This document shows positions 10,650 to 19,426 of a stretch of 64,000 nt of DNA, in pieces. The position numbers were made by a program, and so were the translations under genes. Position 1 is the first letter of the stretch. Each line of letters starts with the position of its first letter. The notes below the pieces were generated by a model. The model saw nothing but the letters and a program-made list of their open reading frames with translations. It did not search any database and had not been told where the DNA came from. Source of the DNA: Pyropia yezoensis (taxonomy: Eukaryota > Rhodophyta > Bangiophyceae > Bangiales > Bangiaceae); NCBI GenBank assembly GCA_009829735.1, contig CM020618.1, positions 34,510,894-34,574,893 of the forward strand, written 5' to 3'.

Positions 10650-10662
10650 TAGGGAGGGAGCT
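10650..10662 (+). other. Polypurine tract of element 1
   Basis: TAGGGAGGGAGCT lies directly before the 3' LTR start at 10664 (TGTAGC). The position and purine content match the plus-strand primer of LTR elements. Confidence 0.7.
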
Positions 10663-10663
10663 A

Positions 10664-11234
10664 TGTAGCATCCCTGGCCCCGACTAGGCGCCGACCCGGG
10701 ACTACAACCAGAGGGCACCAGGTGCCAGAACACGCCCGCCGTGTGGTGATGGTTGGCGGCCGTGGCCCGTGCTTGGCACTGGGATGCGGTGGACTACGCT
10801 ATCCACACGTGAGAGAGGGATTTCTGATGGGTTTTTGCATACTTGTGAGGGACTTGATTTGAGAGAATTGGAGTGTGAGATTAGTGAGTGGGCATAGAAT
10901 TAGTAGTGATAGTGGCCCCCGACCTGACGAGGTTAGACTCGGGTCGGGGCCACTCGGGGTTATGGGGGGGCTACCTGGCCAACGTGCCGAGGCTCCCCCA
11001 GATGCACGTTAAGAGGGACAGCGAGGCGCCCTTGGCCCGCGCCCTCAGGAAAAAGACAACTGCGGGTTTGCTTTCCTCTTCCCCGTGTGCACTACCGTGC
11101 GTATCTGTTTGCTCTGCGAGCATACACGTAAGGCAACAGGCATACCATTCTCGTAGTTCTCCTTTCTGTGTTACCTGTCCCTTTCCCCCGAGGGATATTG
11201 ACACGTGTCTGAGAGGATCGAGTTTTATGCCACA
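10664..11234 (+). repeat. 3' LTR of element 1
   Basis: 571-bp copy of 1578-2148. It starts TGTAGCATCC and ends ATGCCACA. Differences from the left copy are mainly single transitions, such as GTGCCCGGCGC versus GTGCTTGGCAC. Confidence 0.95.
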
Positions 11235-11239
11235 GACTG
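11235..11239. repeat. Target site duplication, right copy (GACTG)
   Basis: Identical to 1573-1577. Confidence 0.95.
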
Positions 11240-11398
11240 GAGCAGGTGCATGTTGACTGGCAAGACCTCACGGACCGTCTGGGCATTGACGCCATGCCGT
11301 CTACCATGCTGGACACGGCGGGGGAGCGGCGCCGCACGCGGTTCTTCACAAACGTCTTCTATTCCTGGACTTCTCGCCCTCTTCGCGTGATTCTGTGA
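11240..11398 (+). pseudogene. TNP2-like transposase-domain ORF, 3' part
   Basis: Taken with one copy of the target duplication, this segment continues the frame of 387-1577 with no shift for 53 codons to TGA at 11396-11398. It contributes residues such as QVHVDWQDLTDRL and ends RPLRVIL. The uninterrupted phase across a 9.66-kb insertion is strong evidence that the split ORF was coding when the element landed. Function of this C-terminal part is unknown. Confidence 0.6.
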
Positions 11399-13130
11399 GT
11401 GGGTACTGTGGTGTGGGTGTGGGTGTGACGTAGTTTGCGTGTCGCGGTGGCACGCTCACGGCTATGGCTATAGAAGTGTTGTTTTTGTTTTCAATGTTCT
11501 TGTGCGGGACAGAAGTGTGCGGGAGAGACGCGCCCGCACATCTGCATTGGCGGTACGTCACTTACACGCCACATCATGCCGACAAGTCGGCAGCCGCTGG
11601 GAAGTCAAAGAACGCCATCGCCACCGCCCCCCCAAGCCGCTCGCAGACCGCCTTAGTCGACGTACTCGACAATGACACCTGGGTGGTCCGGAATGGAGAT
11701 CGTGTGCACCGTCGGCTCCATCGTGGGACTAATCGTTGACCCCTGTGACGTTGTCCCCGACGTGGAAGCCGACGAGGCGCTCGAGAGCGACGCACACGTG
11801 GAGTGGGACGGCACGGGCGACGTGCACCCTGCTTGGGGGTCACACATGGCGACTTGGTAGAGAGCTGCCTTAAACGGCATGAATTATTCGTACGTGGATA
11901 AGCAAAAGCCAACAGGGAGCCGGATGAATGGGCGCAGACTGGTCACCATAGATGCCTGGGCAGCGTCGCTCCGTGATCCTGCGGAACGCTGGAGACAAAC
12001 CAGCGGTGCCACAGGGTACAAAAAAGCCCTTGCGGGTGCGCCATACACTCGTGCGACCAAATAGACTCCCGCCCACCGCCCGATTGGCCTCTCCAGCGCC
12101 ATTGCCCCCTGCAAGGGGGCCCCACAACCGCTCTCCTATAACTTCTCGCATATACAAGCCCGTCCCTTTGCGACAAGAGGCCCCAACCCGTTCACGGGGC
12201 AAGGTCAATGAGCCCGGCCAGAACGAGCACGAAGGAGGTGCACGGCCGCGGCTGGAGGCGCCAGAGGTCGAAGCCTTGAGCCTGGCGCACGCAGCACACG
12301 AGCAGGAGAGAAACGAGGGCCGTCGCAACGTGCTGTGCAGCGAAGCATGGCGGCAAGAAAGGGCGCCTAAGCAAAGTTCACCGAGTAGTCAATTCCGGCA
12401 GGCTCGAGCAGCTCACCAGAAACCCGACCGTTGCGGTGCTTGGCAGGCAGGCGGCCTCGTTCTGCGGCTAGCGCGGCAGGGGCGCTGCCCAGTACGAGCG
12501 GGCGGGGTGGAGCCGAGGTGGCGCCGAGCAGTCGGGCAGGTGGCCACGGTAGCCGGCCAGCACGGCAAGAGCGCAGCGCCCGCGTACATGGGCGGGGTGG
12601 CCGAGAGGGCCGAGGCGGCTGCGAGCAGTCGGTGGTTAGAGAACGTCCGCCCGGGTGCGCGCCGTCACCAGCACGACGGCGCAGACAGCATTGGCCCGCC
12701 GGCATCCCCAATCACACGTTCGAGGACTTCAGCCGGCTCCCTGCCGTGGACAAGGGGCGGTGCGAACCCCCCGGCAGGCATGGGAGCTTCCCGGTTCTCC
12801 ACCGGACGGGCAGCAGCGGGCCGCAGCGGGCCGCAGCGGGCCGCAGCGGGCCGAACCGGCGCCGACTAAGATGGTGGCACAAGCATGGTGGATGGGCTGG
12901 CGGTGGATTGCTGTCGACGACTTGCTTCTGATCGGGTGGCCATCTCGCTGATCAGTGCAGTCGCCCAGATAACTCCTAGCCCAGAGAGGCACCTCCCCAC
13001 GAGTTTAGCGCTGTGATTGGCTACTAAAGTCACATTCGAAGGGAGACCTTCGAGATAATCCCGAGCCCGGGTAGGATCTGCGAGGCCCATCGCCGCCGTG
13101 AACCGCAGCGTTATCCAAGAGTTTATTCAT
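11399..13130. other. Intergenic stretch without a supported gene
   Basis: Several overlapping frames of 100-300 codons occur on both strands (the longest at 11952-12869, plus). Their compositions are Arg/Pro/Ala-rich and I see no domain or clear start, so I treat them as chance frames in GC-rich DNA. A four-copy 10-bp tandem repeat lies at 12813-12852. Confidence 0.5.
12813..12852 (+). repeat. Tandem repeat, 10 bp x 4 (GCAGCGGGCC)
   Basis: Four perfect head-to-tail copies. Confidence 0.9.
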
Positions 13131-13171
13131 TGGACAATCTGTTGAACAAAAAATAAAACACAAAGGGTATT

Positions 13172-13200
13172 CATCGTCGGGAAAACGTACCACTCGTACT
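13172..13200. repeat. Left arm of a perfect 29-bp inverted repeat
   Basis: All 29 bases are the reverse complement of 17307-17335. Similarity continues, with gaps, outward to about 13131 (the GAACAAAA block) and inward to about 13215 (CTTACTGGGGC). It may be the terminus of a DNA transposon or one of two inverted copies of an older repeat. No transposase was recognised between the arms. Confidence 0.85.
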
Positions 13201-13679
13201 GGGGCTTACTGGGGCCGTGACCACCCCCCAACCTAGATTCATTTCATTTGGGGTGAAATGACCCGCAGGACACATATTCGCAGGTGTGCATCGCTCTGGC
13301 AGTACGTGTTTTCCACAGTGTCTACCCAATTCAGTACAGGCCCATATTCGCACGGTTTTAGGCAGTACGCGCATCCACTGCGCCCACGACCGCTCTGTGT
13401 GGGTGTGTGTGCGCATGCCGCATCCCCCAAGCGCGACAGATGACCAGGCTGTGACCCCGGAAGGAGTTGTATCCAGCTACTTATCGACCGTCTCCAGCCC
13501 AGAGCGTGTCCACTCCCTGTCACGGAGCGTGTCAAGCCGTTCGTTGTCTACGTTGAGCACAGCGGTGCTGATGCGCACTGCGCTGGGGCTCGTTCTGGTA
13601 CCGGGGTATCCGACTGGGCTCTCGCGGGTACGCTCCGCAGTCTGCATGCAGAACGTTGCAGAAAAGAAAGCTATTTCTG

Positions 13680-13815
13680 GATCCCCAGGGGCACCCCCAG
13701 GGGCACCCCCTGTGGCACCCCCATGGGCACCCCGAGGGGCACCTCCAGGGGCACCTCTAGGGGCACCTCGAGGGGCACCAACAGGGGCACCTACAGGGGC
13801 ACGCGGATGGGCACC
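13680..13815 (+). repeat. 12-bp minisatellite (GGGGCACC-type), about 11 degenerate copies
   Basis: The unit is close to AGGGGCACCCCC and would encode GAPx repeats on the plus strand. A second short tandem (CTCACCTGGTCCCTCAC-type, about 30 bp) follows at 13870-13940. The open frame across it is a by-product of a period divisible by three. Confidence 0.85.
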
Positions 13816-14849
13816 CCGACCCGGATGCTCGCCCCGCCCGATGCCCCCACCCCACCGCCTCGACCGCCTCGTCCCTCACGCCTCTCACCCTCCTCACCTG
13901 GTCCCTCACACCCCTAACCCCCCTCACCTGGTCCAGTGCGCCCCCAGAGGCAAGACGAGGAAGTAATAGAATAACGAAGGAAAAAAAATATGAAGCAAAA
14001 AGAAGAAAAGGGCAAAGCACGCCAGCGCATATGGCACTAGGACGACGCCCTGTCGTCCAGGTCCCCAACAGAAAACTCAGAGTCCGAGTCCAGACTCCCC
14101 CCGCGAGCGCGCTCACCCAACGAGCGCTGCCGGCTCCACAGCGGCTGCTTGCGTCACCGCACCAGCTGAATCTCGTCGTCCGATGGCGCCGGAGACAGAG
14201 GGTGGCGATCAGGAGGCGGTGCCGGAGGGCTGCGCCCCACGCTGCCACCCACGCCCTCTTGCGCGTAGTGGTGGCGAGGGGTGGTGAAACAGAGCCCTCA
14301 GCAGTACTGGCAGCCGGACCTGTGCGCTCGGTCATGCCGGAGCCATCAGAGGGAAGTTTGCGTCCGGGCCGGAAAAACGAGAGCTTGGATTGACTGTGAG
14401 AAAGGTGTGCGCGACAAAGAAGCAAATGAAAGGAGGACATTAGTAGCAGTACGGTGGTGAACAGAAGCACAAAAGAACATACAGCATAACACCAGGGGCA
14501 GTACGGCAGCACAACATGTCACGACGGCTCATACGGAGTCTCACGCACCGACCCACCACGCCCATGGAGGATCGCACCCCATACCACAAGGCACATGCCC
14601 GCGAGGAGAACGTACGCTTGGTGCAGACCAGGAACAAAGCGAATGCGCTTTTTCGCCCGTGTCATGCGCTCCACGTCCACCATCTCAACGGCTTCGTTGG
14701 CCTGGTCCAATACCTCCCCCGCCTCACAAACCAGACCCCCCGCCGCAGGGACCGTGCCAAACGACGCGCCGACCACGCTCGCCGCAGCACCGACCGCGGC
14801 CACTTCCGCTGCGGTGCAGGCCGTGCCGCCGGCAACATCCGCCGCGCTG

Positions 14850-15260
14850 ACCACGCCGGCCGCTGTGCTGGCGGCCCCGACCGTGCTGGCGGCACCGTCC
14901 GCCGTGCTGGCGGCACCGCCCGCCCTGCTGGCGGCACCGCCCGCCGTGCTGGCGGCACAGCCCGCCCTGCTGGCGGCACCGCCCGCCGTGCTGGCCGCAC
15001 CGCCTGCCGTGCTGCCGGCCTCGTCCGTACTGGCGGCACGGGCAATTCTGCCGGTACCGCCCGCCGTGCTGGCGGCGCCGATCGTACTGGCGGCACCGAC
15101 CCTACTGGCAGCAGCGACCGTGCTGCGGGCACCACTCGCCGTGCTGGTGCCACCGACCGGGCTGGCGGCACCGCTCGCCGTGCTGGCGGCATCGACCGTG
15201 CTTGCAGCACCTACCGCCGAGCTGGCGTCACCACCCGTCGTATTGCCCGTCGTGGCGGCC
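14850..15260 (+). repeat. 21-bp minisatellite (GCCGTGCTGGCGGCACCGCCC-type)
   Basis: About 18 imperfect units of a 21-bp repeat. The plus strand reads as degenerate PAVLAAP repeats and the minus strand as AASTAGG-type repeats, both open for hundreds of codons. The minus frame (16075 to 14519) ends after the repeats in a hydrophobic segment (AYVLLAGMCLVVWGAIL) and a short polar tail, which could be a membrane anchor of a repeat protein. No start or domain supports a choice of strand. Confidence 0.7.
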
Positions 15261-15856
15261 GTGCCGATCGCGCCGCCCGCCGTGCCGGTCGCACCCGACT
15301 CTCCCACGTCAGGTGAGGCTCTCCTAGGACGAGGCACTCTTGCCCCGCAAGAGCAGGTTGCGGGAGCAGCCGCCACGACCGACATCAGATCGACGGCCCA
15401 CGGGGTGGTGCTTGTGTCCGGGTGCAGCTCGGTAGATAGGGACGCGAGGGGATGGCGCGTAGGACGAGGATGCTCGGCGTCGCCGGTGCCGTCGGTCGCG
15501 GCGTTGTCCCCGGCGCGGCCGGCCGCACCGCCGACGACGACGCGCCCAAACGCGTCGCCGACAACGGCGTGACCGGCCGCGTCGCCGTCAGGGGCGTGGT
15601 AGGCGGCGTTGCCGCCGGCGCCACCAGCGGGCGCGCCTCCAGCTGCGCGCCCACCGGCTGTGATCCTGACATAGCTAGCAGTCGCTGGCCCCAGTGCGGG
15701 CGGTACGCACGGCACTGAGCTCCTCAGGCGACGACCGTACTCGGCCTGACGCGCGCTCATGCCTGCAACGCGGCGTGCGAACGGCCACGCAAACGCGGCA
15801 AGGCGGTACGGGAGGGCGCGGCGGCGGGAGAGAGGGAAGGAAAAAAGGAAGGCGGG

Positions 15857-15960
15857 CGGGGGGGGGGGGGGGAGAGGGGGGGGGGGAAAGGCATTGGTCG
15901 GCAGCGAGGGCGTGAGGGGGGGGATGGTTGTGAGGGGCAGAGGGGGGGGGAGGACGAGGG
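15857..15960 (+). repeat. G-rich homopolymer cluster
   Basis: Several G runs of 8-16 bases occur within about 100 bp. A G-quadruplex is possible, and assembly length errors are likely. Confidence 0.7.
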
Positions 15961-16496
15961 GAGATGGCGCGGTGGGGCGGGCCAAGAAGAGGTGGCTCGC
16001 GAGCCAGCACAAGGCAGTTCTGCACGCCGGCCCGCGAGAGCTGTCACGGGCGGCACCCTGTGTCGCGGACAGCACCCAGGGTCTACCAGCGGGTGGACCA
16101 CAGCACCCCCTTGGAAGGGTGCATCATCCTGTACCGGCGCGGGGCCCGCCTGGTGGCTCGCCTCGTGGCCCTGTACCTGGGCAAATCCGGGCTGGAACAA
16201 TGAGTAACGGGCCAGTACAGGGCCCGGTCGGCGTGGCGCGCGGTGAGGCAGACCCCACCAAGAATCCTGATTTCTGAGGTTGCCGCAGAGGGTGCCAGAT
16301 TTTTGGGAGATCTGCGTGGGGCACAGCATATCGTCGCGTGTCCAATCGCATCAGCTAGCGAATCACGTGCTGCGCAGGCGCCTGTGCGGGACACCTTTGA
16401 CAGCTGAGCTCTGTGTACACAGGTTCAGACGAGCTGATAGTTGTCACGCGAGCGCATACGGCGGCTGACGGTGCGCACGGTGCCTCCAGCAGGGGG

Positions 16497-16730
16497 GTCA
16501 CAGCCGGTGGCAGGTACGTGGTGGAGGTGGCGGCCGTCCCCACCAGCACGGGGGATACCGCCGGTGCTCAAAAGACCGTGCTGGCCGTGGCCGCCGCCGC
16601 GGCCAGCGGGGAGGTCACCGCCGGCGACAAATAGACGGTGGTGGTCGTGGCGGCCGCCGTGGCATGCAGGGGGATCACGGCCGGCGGCAGGCGCGGGGTG
16701 GTGGCGGCCGCCCCCGCCAGGAATAGGAAA
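16497..16730 (+). repeat. About 60-bp minisatellite, four copies
   Basis: Four imperfect units, each with a (G/A)TCACxGCCGG start, a GTGGTGG-type middle and a GGCGGCCGC-type end. In one frame they read as VTAGG...VVVVAAA blocks of about 20 codons, interrupted by a stop at about 16632. Confidence 0.75.
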
Positions 16731-17306
16731 ATGTTTGCTGGCATGCAAGGGGTGGTCGGGGTGGGCCCCGTGCGGGTGACGGGCCCTCGTGCCTGGGATT
16801 GTCCAGAGCGCCGCACCGGGGGGCGGGGCTGCGAGTAGGGGACGGGGGTTTCGGGAACGGGCCCGCGAGAGGGGAAAGGCCCCACGCAACGAGCGAAGGA
16901 TGCCCCGTTGGCCAAGACCACCCTCCCGAGCTGGTTCACAGCGGATCGCGTCGTCGACGCGTGACAAGTCCTTCTGTCGGCGACAGGCAAATCTACGTAG
17001 TGCACGGAGGGAAGGCTCTGGATCGGCGCAGCCCACGTGTGTGCTGCGAAGTGTGACAAACGGCTCAGGCGTAGCGGTGATTTCTCCTCTGGCACTCAAA
17101 CTCCTGCTGTGTGCACCACTTGCACCCCGCTCTTCGACTGCCAACAGACTGGTCTCGGCCAGGATCAGAGAGCCCGGAGAGTAGTAGCCCACCTTCCGAT
17201 GGACTCGGCACGCATTCGCCCGCAATTTAAGCACGCCAGCACCACGCACGTGCTGATGGGGGAGCTCAGCACAGGATCTGAGCCCCAGTACGCCCCAGTA
17301 AGCCGC

Positions 17307-17335
17307 AGTACGAGTGGTACGTTTTCCCGACGATG
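17307..17335. repeat. Right arm of the perfect 29-bp inverted repeat
   Basis: Reverse complement of 13172-13200. The outer side carries TTTTGTTC, matching GAACAAAA outside the left arm. Confidence 0.85.
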
Positions 17336-17709
17336 GACGCAACGTTTTGTTCAGCAGATTGGTCACTTGCACGTCTTCCCAACGAGTACAGTACCGCAAG
17401 CTCAAAAGCCGCTTCTACAAGCACGCGTGCGCTGTCAACGTTCGTAATCAACTCTTGAGCACAAGTATTCACATGTACTTTGAGGACACCCCCGTCTGCA
17501 GTCCAGAGTCAGGACGTGTGTGACGTTTGTATGTGCACTTTTCTCGCCGGGCTCTTCGTGGTGTGGGGCGTGCGTCGCGCCGGGCCCTCTAGAGTGCATA
17601 CGCACTCGCGCGAGGGGCGTCCTGTGGTCTTCTTCCTCATCCTGCCGCGTTCATTGCCCCCCTTGGCTCAAGTGCTGAACCTCGCCGCGCGCTTCAGTCT
17701 AGTACTACA

Positions 17710-18558
17710 ATGACCGCTGTCATCTCCCTCCCCGCCGTCTTCTTGGCCGTCGTGGCTGCCATCCCCACAGTTCTGGGTTGGCTGGCGCTCCTGAGCCTGG
17801 TCATTGTGCCCGCCGCCCACTTCATCATCTACCCTCACGCGCGGTCGGTGGTCTTTGGCATCAAGCGGGTAAACGTGAACGCGCCCGTGGCGGTGGTGTC
17901 GGCCTACCTCCGTACCGTGGCCAACTTGCCAACCTATGAGCAAAAGGTGGTGGCGTCCCTGCTCGTTGGGCCCGTGAACGGCGGGGGTAAGGCCGGCGCG
18001 GCGGTGGCACCATGGTCACCCAATGCACAACGAGTCGGCGGCTCTGCGCACGGCGCCTTGCGGTCGCCACCAGCGCCACGCATCAAGTACACGCTGTTTG
18101 GGTTTTGGGTGGGCCTTCCCTGGCGGGCGACCTTCACAATGACCCCCACACGAGACGGGGGGTTCCACTCGGCGTTGGCGCCCCTCTCGCCCTCCTACAC
18201 GGGCGCGGTGGCGGTGCTGCTGGGCATTACGGGCGGGTTTGTGCTGGGCCCCCGCCGCGACGGGGTGCCTGGCACACGCATCGTACATTACGAGCGCTAC
18301 GAGTGGCCAGCTGCCTACCCGCTGCTGCTTTGGGGGGCACGGTGGGTGCGGCAGTGGCACGAGGAGGGGATGGAGGTGGAGATGGGGGTGCTTCAGAGGG
18401 AAGTGGAGGCCGCCGCCGCCGCTGCCGCTGGCGCGGCCGTCGCGGAGGGGCAGGGGGGTGGGCTCGTGGCACCATCGCAGTCGCCGCCCACTAGCGGCGG
18501 GTGGCTGGGGACCGCCCTACGGCGCGTGACGGGCGTGCCCCTGCACTTTGCCAAGTAA
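17710..18558 (+). CDS. Membrane-anchored protein of unknown function (282 aa)
   Basis: ATG 17710 opens an uninterrupted frame to TAA. Residues about 5-41 are a long hydrophobic stretch (FLAVVAAIPTVLGWLALLSLVIV), enough for one or two membrane helices. A soluble-looking domain with many aromatic residues follows (FGFWVGLPWRATFTMTP, HYERYEWPAAYPLLLWGARW), then an Ala/Glu helix and a Pro/Ser-rich tail. The alternation of short beta-like and aromatic stretches could fit an SRPBCC-like fold, but no family motif is clear. It lies upstream of the DUF4139-type gene on the same strand, separated by 868 bp. Codon third positions are strongly G/C. Product unknown. Confidence 0.6.
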   Translation: MTAVISLPAVFLAVVAAIPTVLGWLALLSLVIVPAAHFIIYPHARSVVFGIKRVNVNAPVAVVSAYLRTVANLPTYEQKVVASLLVGPVNGGGKAGAAVAPWSPNAQRVGGSAHGALRSPPAPRIKYTLFGFWVGLPWRATFTMTPTRDGGFHSALAPLSPSYTGAVAVLLGITGGFVLGPRRDGVPGTRIVHYERYEWPAAYPLLLWGARWVRQWHEEGMEVEMGVLQREVEAAAAAAAGAAVAEGQGGGLVAPSQSPPTSGGWLGTALRRVTGVPLHFAK

Positions 18559-19426
18559 TGTGTCCCCGTGGGGTGGCCCCTCGACACGGGCGCCCGGCGG
18601 TATTCCCTTGAGCCGTGGGGCCCCCCGGTCGGCTCCGTGTACAAGACTGTTTAAGAGCTGTACGGCGGCGGCCCCCCATCCCTCACCCCTCCCCGAGAGC
18701 AGTCAAACCGGACCAACGTGGTGACGTCCGCCGCCAGGCAGCAAACGGTACGTCCCAGAGGCACGTAAAGAGAGTCAGCTGGGGAGTGGGTTCCTTTGAA
18801 TGTAGGCGGATTGGGCCGTCTGGTCGTCGTAGAGTACACACACCCCCACCGCACGCGTCGGTGAGGGGGGATTGTCACACCCCCGCCGCTGTACAGTACA
18901 CAAGAGTGCTGGCAACTGGACGCCCCTGTCTCTTGTTCGCGCTCTTCTGCCAGGTGCCAGTCCCGGAGCCCACCCACAATCCCACCATCGTTTCTCCCCC
19001 CCCCCCCGGTACATCCGTTTTGAGTTCGGAACACTACTGCCCCTTTACAGTTGACCCGCGAGCACACTCGTGGGGATCAATGGGATCCCCCCGTGCCTTG
19101 TCATCCATCCGGAGTCAGCTCGAGAGGTGACGCGACATCGCTGTCTGGGTCCCTCCGTACTTAGTTCATCAGCCCCGTGGCCTGCCTCATCCCGGAGCAC
19201 GTCCTTGCCGTCGTGTCCATCCTGTCTGCCGGCTCGCCTTGGACACTGGCGTTTGCTGCTGCTCCGTGACGCCCAACGCCTGCACCCTGCTGCCGCCTCG
19301 GTCCCCCCCGTCTCCCCCCATCGCCGCTCGCCTGTGCACCGCGCCGCCTGCCTGTGCACCGCGCCACCTGCCTGTGCACCGCGCCGTCTTCGAGTGCACC
19401 GCGGTCGCAGCTGCGGCGTGATCGTC
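18559..19426. other. Intergenic spacer with a short tandem repeat before the DUF4139-type gene
   Basis: No supported gene. At about 19328-19390 a 20-21 bp unit (CTGCCTGTGCACCGCGCC) is repeated three times just upstream of the next start codon, in what is probably the 5' leader. The frame is open back to 19070, so a longer N-terminus or a mitochondrial/plastid transit peptide cannot be excluded. Confidence 0.5.

Larger units (their letters stand above)
1578..11234 (+). mobile_element. Ty3/gypsy chromovirus-like LTR retrotransposon, element 1
   Basis: A full-length 9.66-kb insertion: 571-bp direct LTRs that start TGTAGC and end CCACA, a 5-bp target duplication, a PBS-like motif, gag with a CCHC knuckle, pol in the order protease, reverse transcriptase, RNase H, integrase, chromodomain (the Ty3/gypsy order), and a purine tract before the 3' LTR. 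It also has a 706-codon ORF in antisense downstream of pol. By eye I count about 15 differences between the LTRs, roughly 97% identity, so it is older than element 2. A stop inside gag, a stop between RNase H and integrase, and three frameshifts in the integrase region suggest it can no longer move by itself. Confidence 0.95.

Noticed and set aside
11952..12869. 305-codon plus frame
   Set aside because: Arg/Pro/Ala-rich, overlaps a 10-bp tandem repeat, no domain.
13680..17300. CRISPR-like repeated arrays
   Set aside because: Repeats are contiguous minisatellites without spacers, in a eukaryotic context.
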